From assembly GCF_000384075.1 (NCBI RefSeq), contig NZ_KB913025.1, positions 2,502,923 to 2,566,922 of the forward strand: a DNA stretch of 64,000 nucleotides, given 5' to 3'. A program made the position numbers and the translations under genes. Below, piece after piece: positions 1 to 9,256 of the stretch (position 1 is its first letter; each line of letters begins with the position of its first letter). The notes beneath the pieces are model-generated. The model was not told the DNA's origin, made no database searches, and saw only the letters and a list, made by a program, of their open reading frames with translations. Source of the DNA: Methylovulum miyakonense HT12. Lineage in GTDB: Bacteria > Pseudomonadota > Gammaproteobacteria > Methylococcales > Methylomonadaceae.

Positions 1-192
1 GATCCACTGGCTGATAGGGTCACGGTCAACCTGGAAAATGGCTTGTAGCTGGTTTATCGTATGCCCGCTGCCGCTCAGCAACAAGGCGTGGGCGCGTCTT
101 CGCACCTTAAAGTTTGGGTGGGTCTTGTAAAGCGCATCCAACTCTTGCTTGTCTGTGTCGCTGAGTGGCCGGACAAATTTTAAACGTGGCAT
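1..192 (-). CDS. IS630-type transposase, N-terminal part, cut by window edge
   Basis: Reading the minus strand from an ATG at 190-192 gives 64 uninterrupted codons that run off the left edge. The peptide starts MPRLKFVRPLSDTDKQEL and contains VRRRAHALLLSGSGHTI, the helix-turn-helix region typical of IS630-family transposases (arginine-rich RRRAHALLLS followed by a second helix around INQLQAIF). The catalytic DDE domain would lie outside the window, so intactness cannot be judged. The roughly 70 bases upstream of the start are AT-rich and could hold the element's end, but no terminal inverted repeat can be confirmed without the other end. Confidence 0.75.
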   Translation of the reverse strand, partial: MPRLKFVRPLSDTDKQELDALYKTHPNFKVRRRAHALLLSGSGHTINQLQAIFQVDRDPISQWI

Positions 193-422
193 GGGGGCGG
201 TGGCTCAAAAAGCTTATATTTTATACCATAAAACTTATGTCAAATTACTTAACAATACCTCCAAAGCAATAGAGCAGGTGATTTAAACTTGCTCCTTTGA
301 ATTGGCTAAATTCCATGGACATTGTTTTTGGACATCTCAACTGAATTGATAGGCTACATCTCTTCCACTACTTGAATCCGCTTGATGATGGCAAATAGTC
401 TCTGTGATTTTGTATTATTCTG

Positions 423-1775
423 ATGTCCGAATACCAAACCAGTCTTTTTCTATTTCGCCGCGACCTACGCCTGGCTGACAACACTGCCCTGAACGCCGCC
501 TTACGTTTTAGTGCACAAGTGATCGCCGGATTTGTATTGGACGAAAGGCAAATCCAGCCGCATCCTTATCAAAGCCAACCCGCGCTGCAATTTATGCGTG
601 AATCGCTTGCGGAGTTAGCGGTGCAGTGCAAGGCAATCGGTGCGGAATTGAGTTTGTTCCAAGGCTTGCCTAGCCAAGTGATTGAAGATTTGCATAAACA
701 ACACGCTATCCAAGCCGTATTTTTCAACCGCGATTACAGCCCGTTTAGCCGCCAACGCGATTATGAAATAGGCACAGTTTGCCAACAGCTAGGCATAACC
801 TTGCACATCTTGCCGGATGCTTTGCTGACCGAACCCGAACAAGCGGTAAAACACGATGGCAGTGCCTATAAAGTGTTCACGGCTTTTTATAACAATGCCA
901 AACAACTCCCTGTGGTTTTGCCAGAGGCATTGGTAGCAGGACGGTTTTTAACGGTTCAAACGAACGCCACGCTAGAAACATTAGGTGGGGCAGAAAAAGC
1001 TGTTGTGCCAGGTGGGCGCACAGCAGGTTTGGCTAGATTAGCGCAATTGGCTAATTGCACTGATTATGCCGTCCAACGCGATTTTCCGGCTCTGTCCGCC
1101 ACCAGCCAATTATCGGCGCATTTGAAATTTGGTACGGTGTCGGTGCGCGAGGCTTATCATGCGATCAAGCGGCAATTGGGTGAAGGGCATCCCTTATTGC
1201 GGCAATTGTACTGGCGGGATTTTCTCACCCATATCGCTTACCACTTCCCCAAAGTGTTTGGTCACGCGTTTATTGATAAATTCGATACGTTGGTTTGGGA
1301 TAATGACCATGGCAAATTCCAAGCCTGGGCTGATGGCAAAACGGGCTTTCCGATTGTCGATGCCGGGATGCGTGAGCTGAACGCCACGGGTTTTATGCAC
1401 AATCGGGTGCGCATGATCACCGCGTCGTTTTTGGTAAAGGATTTGCGCATCAGTTGGCGGTGGGGCGAGCGGTATTTTGCCCAACACTTGGTCGATTACG
1501 ACCCGTGTGTTAACAACGGCAATTGGCAATGGGCGGCTTCGACAGGCTGCGATGCCCAACCGTATTTCCGTATTTTTAACCCGTGGCTACAGCAACAAAA
1601 ATTTGACCCGCAAGGCGATTACCTTTATCAATGGCTACCCGAATTACGCAAAGTGCCGATTAAAACCATCCATCAATGGGAACAAAAACATTACGGTGAT
1701 TTTTATCCGGCACCGATTGTGAAACATAGCGAAGCCGTAGCGGTTACTAAGGCGCGTTATAAAGCCGCCGAATAA
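423..1775 (+). CDS. phrB: Deoxyribodipyrimidine photolyase (class I CPD photolyase)
   Basis: 450-residue flavoprotein that uses blue light to split cyclobutane pyrimidine dimers in DNA. The N-terminal Rossmann-like antenna domain opens with [16 protein letters not shown]. The C-terminal FAD-binding helical domain (about residues 200-450) shows the family signatures [38 protein letters not shown] and [10 protein letters not shown], then [11 protein letters not shown]. The length matches bacterial class I enzymes. It lies 41 bp upstream of lysS on the same strand and may be cotranscribed with it. No strong ribosome-binding site precedes the ATG, but the N-terminal motif fixes the start. Related cryptochromes are less likely because the Asn-Gly-Asn-Trp-Gln-Trp region is photolyase-like. 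Confidence 0.93.
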   Translation: MSEYQTSLFLFRRDLRLADNTALNAALRFSAQVIAGFVLDERQIQPHPYQSQPALQFMRESLAELAVQCKAIGAELSLFQGLPSQVIEDLHKQHAIQAVFFNRDYSPFSRQRDYEIGTVCQQLGITLHILPDALLTEPEQAVKHDGSAYKVFTAFYNNAKQLPVVLPEALVAGRFLTVQTNATLETLGGAEKAVVPGGRTAGLARLAQLANCTDYAVQRDFPALSATSQLSAHLKFGTVSVREAYHAIKRQLGEGHPLLRQLYWRDFLTHIAYHFPKVFGHAFIDKFDTLVWDNDHGKFQAWADGKTGFPIVDAGMRELNATGFMHNRVRMITASFLVKDLRISWRWGERYFAQHLVDYDPCVNNGNWQWAASTGCDAQPYFRIFNPWLQQQKFDPQGDYLYQWLPELRKVPIKTIHQWEQKHYGDFYPAPIVKHSEAVAVTKARYKAAE

Positions 1776-1816
1776 ATTCAACATTACATTTATATTTTTA
1801 CTTTAACACTAAAATC

Positions 1817-3313
1817 ATGTCCGAAATCCAACAAGACGAACAAGAACAAATCCGCCAACGCCGTAGCAAATTAAACGAGTTGCGCGAACACAGTATTGCT
1901 TTTCCAACCGACTTCCGCCGCAACGTGATTGCTGGCGAGGTTTTAGCTGAATATGCCAGCAAAACCAAAGAAGAACTCGAAGCCGAACCGCTGCGAGTCA
2001 AAATTGCCGGACGGATGATGACCCGCCGCGTCATGGGCAAGGCGAGTTTCTGCCATATCCAGGATATGTCCGGCAAAATCCAGTTGTATGTGACCCGTGA
2101 CGCCTTGCCCGAAGGCCTGTATAACGAGCAGTTCAAAAAATGGGACATCGGCGACATCATTGGTGCGGAAGGCGTGTTGTTCAAAACCCAAACCGATGAA
2201 TTGAGCATCAAAGTCGACAGCATCCGCTTGTTGACGAAAGCCCTGCGCCCCTTGCCGGAAAAATTCCACGGCATTGCCGATCAGGAAATCAAATACCGCC
2301 AACGGTATTTGGATTTGATCATGAGCGAGGAATCGCGCAACACCTTTTTCATCCGTTCGAAAATCGTCGCCTACATCCGCCAATTTTTGACTGACCGCCA
2401 GTTTTTGGAAGTCGAAACGCCGATGATGCAAGTCATTCCCGGCGGCGCGACGGCGCGTCCGTTCACCACCCACCACAACGCGCTGGATATGGATATGTTC
2501 CTGCGTATCGCGCCGGAGTTGTATCTGAAACGCTTAGTGGTCGGTGGTTTTGAGCGGGTGTTTGAAATCAACCGCAACTTCCGCAACGAAGGCTTATCGA
2601 CCCGCCATAACCCTGAATTCACGATGCTGGAGTTTTACCAAGCCTACGCCGAGTACCAGGATTTGATGGACTTGACTGAAGCCATGTTGCGCGGCATTGC
2701 CGAGGAAGTGGTTGGGCACACCGTCATCAATTACCAAGGCGAAGAATACGATTTTGGTAAACCGTTCCAACGCATGACGGTGGTGGAGTCCATCCTGCAT
2801 TTCAATCCTGACTTGACCGCCGATGATTTGGCGACCCGTGAAGCCGCAGTAAAAGTGGCGGAAAACCTGCATATCCCCGTTAAGGAGGGGTACGGCTTAG
2901 GTAAAATCCAGATTGAAATCTTTGAAAAAACTGTCGAAAGCCGTTTGATGCAACCGACGTTTATCACCGCCTATCCGGTGGAAGTGTCACCGTTGGCGCG
3001 GCGCAATGACAACGACCCGCATGTCACCGACCGCTTCGAGTTTTTTGTCGGTGGCCGCGAAATCGCCAACGGCTTCACCGAGCTGAACGATGCCGAAGAC
3101 CAAGCCGCGCGTTTCCAAAAACAAGTGGAAGAAAAAGAAGCGGGTGATGATGAGGCGATGCACTTTGATGCCGATTACATTGTGGCGCTGGAGCACGGGA
3201 TGCCGCCGACGGCAGGTGAGGGGATTGGTATTGACCGTTTGGTGATGCTGTTCACCGATTCGCCTTCGATCCGTGATGTGCTGTTGTTCCCGCACATGCG
3301 GCCCAAGCTTTAA
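1817..3313 (+). CDS. lysS: Lysyl-tRNA synthetase, class II
   Basis: 498-residue cytoplasmic enzyme that charges tRNA(Lys) with lysine. The N-terminal OB-fold anticodon-binding domain is visible around residues 55-150 ([19 protein letters not shown]). The class II catalytic core follows, with motif 2 ([20 protein letters not shown]) and motif 3 ([14 protein letters not shown]) near the C-terminus, ending in LLFPHMRPK as in other bacterial LysS proteins. Length is standard. It follows the photolyase gene closely. A long repeat-rich gap begins right after its stop codon, so it probably ends its transcription unit. Confidence 0.97.
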   Translation: MSEIQQDEQEQIRQRRSKLNELREHSIAFPTDFRRNVIAGEVLAEYASKTKEELEAEPLRVKIAGRMMTRRVMGKASFCHIQDMSGKIQLYVTRDALPEGLYNEQFKKWDIGDIIGAEGVLFKTQTDELSIKVDSIRLLTKALRPLPEKFHGIADQEIKYRQRYLDLIMSEESRNTFFIRSKIVAYIRQFLTDRQFLEVETPMMQVIPGGATARPFTTHHNALDMDMFLRIAPELYLKRLVVGGFERVFEINRNFRNEGLSTRHNPEFTMLEFYQAYAEYQDLMDLTEAMLRGIAEEVVGHTVINYQGEEYDFGKPFQRMTVVESILHFNPDLTADDLATREAAVKVAENLHIPVKEGYGLGKIQIEIFEKTVESRLMQPTFITAYPVEVSPLARRNDNDPHVTDRFEFFVGGREIANGFTELNDAEDQAARFQKQVEEKEAGDDEAMHFDADYIVALEHGMPPTAGEGIGIDRLVMLFTDSPSIRDVLLFPHMRPKL

Positions 3314-3481
3314 GTCGCCGAAATTGTAGGGTATAAATTTTACTAACTGACGTTACGCAGTAACGTGTTTTTGCTCCCGTTTGCCGCGCCGAGCACCGTA
3401 GGTTTTGTCGGGATCAGCCCGAATACCCGCAGGGCATAAAGGGGAGCGGCAGGGATGCCGCTCGTCGGTAGAGTACCCAAA

Positions 3482-3540
3482 GGGCATAAAGGGCATAAAG
3501 GGCATAAAGGGCATAAAGGGCATAAAGGGCATAAAGGGCA
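3482..3540. repeat. 9-bp tandem repeat array (GGGCATAAA, six full copies plus a partial)
   Basis: Six perfect head-to-tail copies of GGGCATAAA run from 3482 to 3535, followed by GGGCA. A single copy of the same unit sits at 3432-3440, and close relatives (CATAGGGCATAAAAG near 5372-5385) occur in other intergenic repeats of the window. Perfect copies suggest recent expansion by slippage, so copy number probably varies between strains. The period is a multiple of three, which is why spurious open frames cross it. Confidence 0.9.
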
Positions 3541-3596
3541 GGAAGCCCTTCTACCGACCCCCGACAAAACCGAGGAGCGCAGGATGAAGTGGCAAC

Positions 3597-3745
3597 CGGG
3601 CCGCCTTTTCTTTGGACACTTTCTTTTCGACTGCATGGATGCCACCACTAAAGGGTGGTCTATGGACAGAGGTAGGGCAACGCAGGAGCAGTTGCCGAGG
3701 CGGCGCAAAAGAAAGTGTCTCGCCGTCGGGTGCGAGAACCCGATT
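3597..3745. repeat. Structured intergenic repeat with 13-bp inverted arms
   Basis: GACACTTTCTTTT at 3615-3627 is the exact reverse complement of AAAAGAAAGTGTC at 3707-3719. Between them are smaller palindromes, for example CCACC/GGTGG around ACTAAAG. The arrangement is MITE-like or an extended folded RNA. Similar CTTTCTTTT...AAAAGAAAG elements are, from general knowledge, common between genes of many gammaproteobacteria. No coding function is proposed. Confidence 0.6.
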
Positions 3746-4271
3746 AAATAATCGTCGCGATAGCGACTCACTATTTTTTATTTTCAATTTGCAGAAAATG
3801 TCTGCGTAACATCAATTACTAAGTGGAACTCAAGTAGAGTCTACAGCTGGAACGGGTTTGTACCAACCGTAGGCGCATTAAGCGACCCGTTCCGTAACGT
3901 TTACAGTGCCTATAGGTATTTTGAAACGTTGAAGGGATAACGCCATCCCCTACTTTTTATCAATTGGGAACTTCGTTAACAGTTCCGCAATCTAGTATCC
4001 AGCTATTTAACAGTAACCTTTAAAACAGTGCTGCTGGCCCAATAGCCTGACAATTACGTCAAAAAAGATTTAGCGTAGCATCCGACATCCATCGTTTTTT
4101 TCCAGCCAGTTTCCCAAACCGTCAACGGTTTCCTTTTCTAGCCCGACTAAAAGCTGTATCTCTAGTCTTTTATTTTCTAATCACTTCAGCGTCAAACCAT
4201 CCAGATGATGGTTGCTGTAGTGCCCCACAAAAGCGTAATCATCCCCCGAAAATTTTTTATGAGTTAAACTT

Positions 4272-5351
4272 ATGCCACAACCCGTTACCTTTTGCGAAAT
4301 GCCGTTAACTGGCGATTGCGCAAATCCCCAACCCAACCGGCAAGCCTTGATCCAAGCCGTTGCAAAATATGCCCAAGCGGATTATCTGAAAGCGACTTGG
4401 CAAATATCGAACACCCTCATTCCGTACCTAGGTTTATGGGCATTGATGATTTACTTCATCGTGCAAGGTTATTCCTACTGGTTAGTTTTGTTATTGGCTA
4501 TCCCGGCATCCGCCCTGTTGGTGCGCATCTTTATTTTTTTCCATGACTGCTGCCATAGCGCATTTTTCCCTTCCCGCATTGCCAACCGGATTTTCGGTTA
4601 TATCACCGGGATTATGCTATTCACGCCGTTTGAAAATTGGCAATATACCCATGTTGTCCATCATGCGACTTCAGGCGATCTCGACCAGCGCGGTACAGGC
4701 GATATTTGGACGATGACGGTGGAAGAATATTTGGCATCATCCAAATTAAAACGTTTAGGCTACCGGCTGTTCCGTAGCCCTTTGGTGTTGTTTGGCATCA
4801 TCCCCATCACCCTATTTCTGGTTGTCCAGCGCTTTGCCAATACAGGGGCCGGAAAACGTGAGCGCCGTAGTGTCCTGCTGACCAATGCCGCCATCGCCGC
4901 AATCATCGCGGTGATGGGGTTTACCTTGGGTTTGCAGAATTATTTGCTGATCCAATTGCCGATCATTTTGCTGGCGGCCACTGCGGGTATGTGGCTGTTC
5001 TATGTCCAGCACCAGTACGAGGATGCTTATTGGGTACGCCATGCCAATTGGGATTTGACCAAGTCGGGCTTGGAAGGCAGTTCGTATTACAAATTGCCTA
5101 AAGTGCTGCAATGGCTGGTCGGCAATATTGGCCTGCATCATATCCATCATGTCAAAGCCAATATCCCCAACTATAATTTGCAACGTTGCCTGGATGAAGT
5201 GCCCGCTTTGCAAACCGTGGCTCCGCTGACCATCCGTAAGAGCCTGAAATCGCTTTGGCTGAATTTATGGGATGAACAAAAGCAAAAACTGGTGAGTTTC
5301 CGCTCGGTTAAGGGTTTGCCGGGAGGAAGGGATGGTCTTTCAGCAGGATAA
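4272..5351 (+). CDS. Membrane fatty acid desaturase
   Basis: 359-residue integral membrane di-iron desaturase that introduces a double bond into acyl chains of membrane lipids. The three histidine boxes are present: HDCCH (about residue 91), HVVHH (about 127) and HHIHH near residue 281. Hydrophobic segments flank the boxes (LIPYLGLWALMIYFIV, WLVLLLAIPASALLV, and two more near residues 210-240), the usual hairpin topology. The third box is followed by NIPNYNLQRCLDEVP, as in delta-9 and delta-12 acyl-lipid desaturases, but positional specificity cannot be read from sequence. It stands alone between repeat regions. Confidence 0.9.
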   Translation: MPQPVTFCEMPLTGDCANPQPNRQALIQAVAKYAQADYLKATWQISNTLIPYLGLWALMIYFIVQGYSYWLVLLLAIPASALLVRIFIFFHDCCHSAFFPSRIANRIFGYITGIMLFTPFENWQYTHVVHHATSGDLDQRGTGDIWTMTVEEYLASSKLKRLGYRLFRSPLVLFGIIPITLFLVVQRFANTGAGKRERRSVLLTNAAIAAIIAVMGFTLGLQNYLLIQLPIILLAATAGMWLFYVQHQYEDAYWVRHANWDLTKSGLEGSSYYKLPKVLQWLVGNIGLHHIHHVKANIPNYNLQRCLDEVPALQTVAPLTIRKSLKSLWLNLWDEQKQKLVSFRSVKGLPGGRDGLSAG

Positions 5352-5358
5352 CTAGGTA

Positions 5359-5453
5359 GGTCGGGTTTACCCATAGGGCATAAAAGCGATAGCGTAACCC
5401 GACACCACCTGAGCGGCATTTGTCGGGTTACGCTCTATCGAGCAAACCCGACG
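5359..5453. repeat. Nested palindromic intergenic repeat
   Basis: Outer arms GTCGGGTTT (5360-5368) and AAACCCGAC (5444-5452) enclose inner arms AGCGTAACCCGAC (5391-5403) and GTCGGGTTACGCT (5422-5434), all perfect complements. It could form a branched hairpin or cruciform between the desaturase gene and bioA. The outer left part contains the CATAGGGCATAAA word that also recurs near 3431 and, on the other strand, near 27788, so it belongs to a dispersed repeat family. Confidence 0.75.
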
Positions 5454-5478
5454 CTTGAAATTAAACAGATAAAAAGTT

Positions 5479-6828
5479 ATGAATAACAAAATCTTAGCCA
5501 ACCGCGACCTCGCCGTGTTATGGCATCCTTGCACCCAAATGAAAGATCATGAAAACCTGCCGATGATCCCCATAAAAACAGGGCGGGGCGTGTGGTTGGA
5601 AGATTTTGACGGCAAGCGTTATTTGGATGCGGTCAGTTCGTGGTGGGTGAATTTGTTCGGCCATGCCAACCCGATTATCAATGCCGCACTGAAAGAGCAG
5701 CTTGACACCTTGGAGCATGTCATTTTTGCGGGTTTCACGCATGAAACGGGGATTAAGCTTGCCGAAAAATTGGTGGACATCACCCCCGCTGGCCTGAACC
5801 GCTGTTTTTATGCCGATAATGGTTCGGCGGCGGTGGAAGTCGCGCTGAAAATGAGTTTCCATTACTGGCGCAACGGTGGGCAAACGCAAAAAACCAAATT
5901 TATCACCTTGGAAAACAGTTACCATGGAGAAACCTTGGGCGCGTTGGCGGTGGGCAATGTCGCGCTGTACAAGGAGACTTACGCGCCTTTGTTGATGGAC
6001 GTCATCACCGTGCCCGGGCCGGATTGTTATTTCCGGGAAGTGGGCGAGACATGGGCGGAGTATTCCACACGCCGTTTCACATTGATGGAACAAGCCTTAC
6101 AGCAACACGCTGGCACCGTCTGCGCAGTGATCATCGAGCCGCTGGTGCAATGCGCTGGCAGTATGCGCATGTATGATCCGGTGTATTTAAAGTTGCTGCG
6201 CCAAGCGTGTGATAAATACGGCGTGCACCTGATCGCCGATGAAATCGCCGTGGGATTTGGGCGCACGGGGACACTGTTCGCCTGTGAACAGGCCAGCATT
6301 AGCCCCGATTTCCTGTGTTTGTCCAAGGGCTTGACGGGAGGTTATCTGCCCTTGTCGGCGGTGCTGACGACCGACAATATTTATCAGGCGTTTTACGCGG
6401 ATTACACCCAGTTGACCGCGTTCCTGCATTCACACAGCTACACAGGCAATGCGCTGGCGTGCCGGGCGGCGTTGGCTACGATAGGGATTTTCCAGCAAGA
6501 CAATGTCATCAACAAAAACCAGCGGCTGATTGCCAAACTGGCGGAGGTGGCGGTGCGCTTCCATGACCATCCCAATGTTGCCGAAGTGCGGCAGACGGGG
6601 ATGATTTTGGCGATAGAGCTGGTCAAAAACAAAGCCACCCGCGAACCGTTTGCGTGGCAAGAACGGCGCGGGCTGAAGGTTTACCAATATGCTTTGGCCC
6701 AAGGCGTGTTGCTGCGGCCTTTGGGCAATGTCATTTATTTCATGCCGCCGTATGTGATTACCGAAGCGGAATTGGAATTGCTCGCGGAAGTGGCGTGGCA
6801 CGGCATACAATATGCGCTTAAAGGGTGA
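5479..6828 (+). CDS. bioA: Adenosylmethionine-8-amino-7-oxononanoate aminotransferase
   Basis: 449-residue PLP-dependent class III aminotransferase of biotin synthesis. It transfers the amino group of S-adenosylmethionine to 8-amino-7-oxononanoate to give 7,8-diaminopelargonate. The start region WHPCTQMKDHENLPMIPI and the substrate-binding VSSWWVNLFGHANP are BioA signatures. The catalytic lysine lies in LSKGLTGGYLPLSAV, and IADEIAVGFGRTGTLFACE carries the PLP-binding aspartate. Length is typical. No other bio gene lies next to it, so it is an orphan here. The ATG follows the palindromic repeat by about 25 bp. Confidence 0.96.
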   Translation: MNNKILANRDLAVLWHPCTQMKDHENLPMIPIKTGRGVWLEDFDGKRYLDAVSSWWVNLFGHANPIINAALKEQLDTLEHVIFAGFTHETGIKLAEKLVDITPAGLNRCFYADNGSAAVEVALKMSFHYWRNGGQTQKTKFITLENSYHGETLGALAVGNVALYKETYAPLLMDVITVPGPDCYFREVGETWAEYSTRRFTLMEQALQQHAGTVCAVIIEPLVQCAGSMRMYDPVYLKLLRQACDKYGVHLIADEIAVGFGRTGTLFACEQASISPDFLCLSKGLTGGYLPLSAVLTTDNIYQAFYADYTQLTAFLHSHSYTGNALACRAALATIGIFQQDNVINKNQRLIAKLAEVAVRFHDHPNVAEVRQTGMILAIELVKNKATREPFAWQERRGLKVYQYALAQGVLLRPLGNVIYFMPPYVITEAELELLAEVAWHGIQYALKG

Positions 6829-6916
6829 GCGCTTGGCCCGCGTCCAAACTTTTCCGGTGCCATGCCGTTTTACGATAACATAAAGGGCTTATGTGGCCCA
6901 TTCCGATACCAATAAA

Positions 6917-7042
6917 ATGAAGCTTTCGAAATTAACCCTATTTTTACTGTTAAACTTAGTGCTTGCCGCTTGCGGTCAACCGGGGCCGCTTTATCTGCCG
7001 GATAAAACGCCGCCCGCCCCAATAGAAACCCCAAAAAAATAA
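6917..7042 (+). CDS. lptM: LptM-type small lipoprotein (YifL family)
   Basis: 41-codon frame: MKLSKLTLFLLLNLVLAAC, then GQPGPLYLPDKTPPAP and a lysine-rich end. It has a short basic start, a hydrophobic core and a lipobox LAAC with Cys19 as the lipidated residue, followed by the hallmark CGQxGPLYxP of the YifL/LptM family. LptM helps the LptD-LptE lipopolysaccharide translocon mature in the outer membrane. The usual neighbourhood is directly upstream of lysA or dapF, and here it ends 5 bp before lysA. The assignment rests on motif and context together. Confidence 0.85.
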   Translation: MKLSKLTLFLLLNLVLAACGQPGPLYLPDKTPPAPIETPKK

Positions 7043-7047
7043 TAACC

Positions 7048-8295
7048 ATGGACTATTTTAATTATCGGGATAATGAACTGTTTGCCGAAGACGTGGCGGT
7101 GCAGGACATTGTGTATAAATTCGGCAGCCCTTGCTATATCTATTCGCGCGCCACCTTGGAACGGCACTGGAAGGCGTTTGATGGGGCGTTTGGCAATACG
7201 CCGCACTTGGTTTGCTATGCGGTCAAGGCCAATTCCAATCTGGGTTTGCTGAATGTGCTGGCGCGTTTGGGCTCGGGTTTTGATATTGTCTCGCTAGGGG
7301 AAATGGAGCGGGTGCTGGCGGCGGGCGGCGATGCCAAGAAAATTGTGTTCTCAGGTGTCGGTAAACGCGAAGATGAAATCCTCGCGGCCTTAAAAACGGG
7401 CATACGTTGTTTTAATATCGAAGTCAGTGGCGAATTGGACCGGATCAATACGCTTGCCGGACAGCTAGGCGTGGCCGCACCCGTGTCGTTCCGCGTCAAT
7501 CCTGATGTCGATGCCAAAACCCATCCGTATATCTCCACGGGCCTGAAAGAAAATAAATTCGGCATTGATATTGATACGGCTATCGCCGAATACCGCCGCG
7601 CCGCCGCGATGCCGAATATTAACGTGGTCGGCATCGACTGCCATATCGGCTCGCAATTGACAGAAACCCGCCCGTTTTTGGATGCTTTGGATAAACTGTT
7701 GGAGTTGGTTGCCAATTTGCAGAAAGAAGGCATCCGTCTGCAGCATTTGGATTTGGGCGGTGGTTTGGGCATTTGTTATAAAGACGAACAACCCCCCGAA
7801 CCTTCAGAATACATCCAAGCGGTGCTGGCGCGTTTAGGCCAGCATGATTATGAAATTTTATTGGAACCAGGCAGGGCAATCGTCGGCAATGCGGGGATTT
7901 TGGTCACGCAAGTGGAGTACCTTAAGCCCACCGCCAACAAAAATTTTGCCATTGTCGATGCGGCGATGAACGATCTGCTGCGCCCTTCTTTGTACAGCGC
8001 GTGGCAAAATATCATTCCGGTCAGCCCGCATGATGACGCCCCGGAAATACAGTGGGACATTGTCGGCCCGGTGTGCGAAACAGGCGATTTTTTGGGTAAG
8101 GGCCGTGTCTTGAAATTGGCGCAAGGTGATTTGCTGGCGATACGTTCGGCGGGGGCTTATGGTTTTAGCATGAGTTCCAATTACAACTCCAGGCCGCGTG
8201 TCGCCGAGGTGATGGTTGATGGCGGCCAGTGCCATTTGGTCAGGGCGCGGGAAACCTTGGCGCAGCTTTGGGCGGGTGAGCGTTTGTTGCCTTAA
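7048..8295 (+). CDS. lysA: Diaminopimelate decarboxylase
   Basis: 415-residue PLP enzyme (alanine-racemase fold) that makes L-lysine from meso-diaminopimelate. Visible features are the PLP lysine in VCYAVKANSN (about residue 59), the conserved HIGSQ region, the phosphate-binding LDLGGGLGICY, EPGRAIVGNAG, and the subunit-crossing GPVCETGDFLG with the catalytic cysteine. AYGFSMSSNYNSRPR lies close to the C-terminus as expected. It directly follows lptM (5-bp gap) and is probably cotranscribed with it. Confidence 0.96.
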   Translation: MDYFNYRDNELFAEDVAVQDIVYKFGSPCYIYSRATLERHWKAFDGAFGNTPHLVCYAVKANSNLGLLNVLARLGSGFDIVSLGEMERVLAAGGDAKKIVFSGVGKREDEILAALKTGIRCFNIEVSGELDRINTLAGQLGVAAPVSFRVNPDVDAKTHPYISTGLKENKFGIDIDTAIAEYRRAAAMPNINVVGIDCHIGSQLTETRPFLDALDKLLELVANLQKEGIRLQHLDLGGGLGICYKDEQPPEPSEYIQAVLARLGQHDYEILLEPGRAIVGNAGILVTQVEYLKPTANKNFAIVDAAMNDLLRPSLYSAWQNIIPVSPHDDAPEIQWDIVGPVCETGDFLGKGRVLKLAQGDLLAIRSAGAYGFSMSSNYNSRPRVAEVMVDGGQCHLVRARETLAQLWAGERLLP

Positions 8296-8321
8296 AATGT
8301 CTCTGTTTTCTTAAGGGCTTT

Positions 8322-9230
8322 ATGAAATTTCTCGACATCAGAACTGATTTTGCGTTTAAAAAAGTCTTTGGTAGCGAAGGCTCCAAGGACATTTTGTTGA
8401 GTTTCCTTAATGCCGTGATCGATTTCAATGGCCGCAGCGTCTGTGATTTGACCATTGTTGACCCGTATAACATCCCGATGCTCAAGGGCATGAAAGACAC
8501 CTTTGTCGATGTCAAAGCCCAGCTTAGTGATGGTAGCCGCGTGATTATCGAAATGCAGGTGTTGAACCATGAAGGCTTTGAGCAACGGGTTTTGTACAAT
8601 GCCGCAAAAAATTATTCGCTGCAATTGCAACAAGGCCAGCCGTTCACGCTGCTCAATCCGGTCATTGCTTTGACTTTGGCCGATTTTGTGCTGTTTCCGG
8701 ATCAACCTTTAACCAATTGCTTCAAGTTGCTGGAAAAGAAGCGGTTTATCGAATACAGCGATGACATCGAGCTTGTCTTTATTGAGCTGCCGAAATTCAA
8801 CAAAACCGAAGCGGATCTGGAGACCGTTCAGGACAAGTGGCTCTATTTCATAAAAAATGCCGGAAAATTGGATTATGTCCCTAAGAATTTGGGGCAAGAG
8901 CAGGAAAAGGCCTTCGCCATTGCCAACGAAAGTAATTTGAGTACAGAAGAATTGGAGTTGCAACACCGTAAACGGGATTACATCACGATAATGAGGGGAG
9001 CCTTTGAATTGGCCTTGAAACAAGGCCAGGAACAAGGGCTAAAGCAGGGTATGGAAAAAGGCATTGAGGAAGGCATGGAGAAAGGTATGGAAAAGGGTGT
9101 CGAACAAAACCGCCGCGACACCATCATCAACGCCCACCGTGCCGGAGTGCCCCCCGCCACTATCGCACAGATTGTGCAACTGGATGTGGCCGAGGTTTGC
9201 GCAGTGCTGGCGCAGCTTGGCCAGCAATAG
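8322..9230 (+). CDS. Rpn-family PD-(D/E)XK nuclease / transposase-like protein
   Basis: 302 residues. The opening LDIRTDFAFKKVFG and the core TFVDVKAQLSDG...VIIEMQV are the PD-(D/E)XK nuclease signature of the Rpn (recombination-promoting nuclease) family, formerly annotated as putative transposases. The C-terminal third is a low-complexity run of EQGLKQGMEKGIEEGMEKG repeats, followed by a short helical domain (INAHRAGVPPATIAQIVQLD). This layout matches Rpn proteins, whose C-terminal end can be made separately as a short protein from an internal start. Several in-frame ATGs in the GMEKG run could serve that purpose. It lies between lysA and uvrC with no partner gene. Confidence 0.85.
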   Translation: MKFLDIRTDFAFKKVFGSEGSKDILLSFLNAVIDFNGRSVCDLTIVDPYNIPMLKGMKDTFVDVKAQLSDGSRVIIEMQVLNHEGFEQRVLYNAAKNYSLQLQQGQPFTLLNPVIALTLADFVLFPDQPLTNCFKLLEKKRFIEYSDDIELVFIELPKFNKTEADLETVQDKWLYFIKNAGKLDYVPKNLGQEQEKAFAIANESNLSTEELELQHRKRDYITIMRGAFELALKQGQEQGLKQGMEKGIEEGMEKGMEKGVEQNRRDTIINAHRAGVPPATIAQIVQLDVAEVCAVLAQLGQQ

Positions 9231-9256
9231 CATATTATTTTTGCCCGGAATAATGC

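Larger units (their letters stand above)
3314..4271. other. Repeat-rich intergenic gap, no gene recognised
   Basis: This 958-bp gap between lysS and the desaturase gene holds a 9-bp tandem array and a structured palindromic repeat, listed separately. The open frames that cross it (GHK or GIK repeats on the plus strand, CPL repeats on the minus strand) are by-products of the 9-bp period and have no recognisable domain. The last 450 bp are AT-rich and probably carry the desaturase promoter, but no box could be assigned confidently. Confidence 0.6.

Noticed and set aside
3405-3771. Open frames with GHK, GIK or CPL repeats
   Set aside because: They exist only because the 9-bp unit is a multiple of three; no start signal or domain supports translation.
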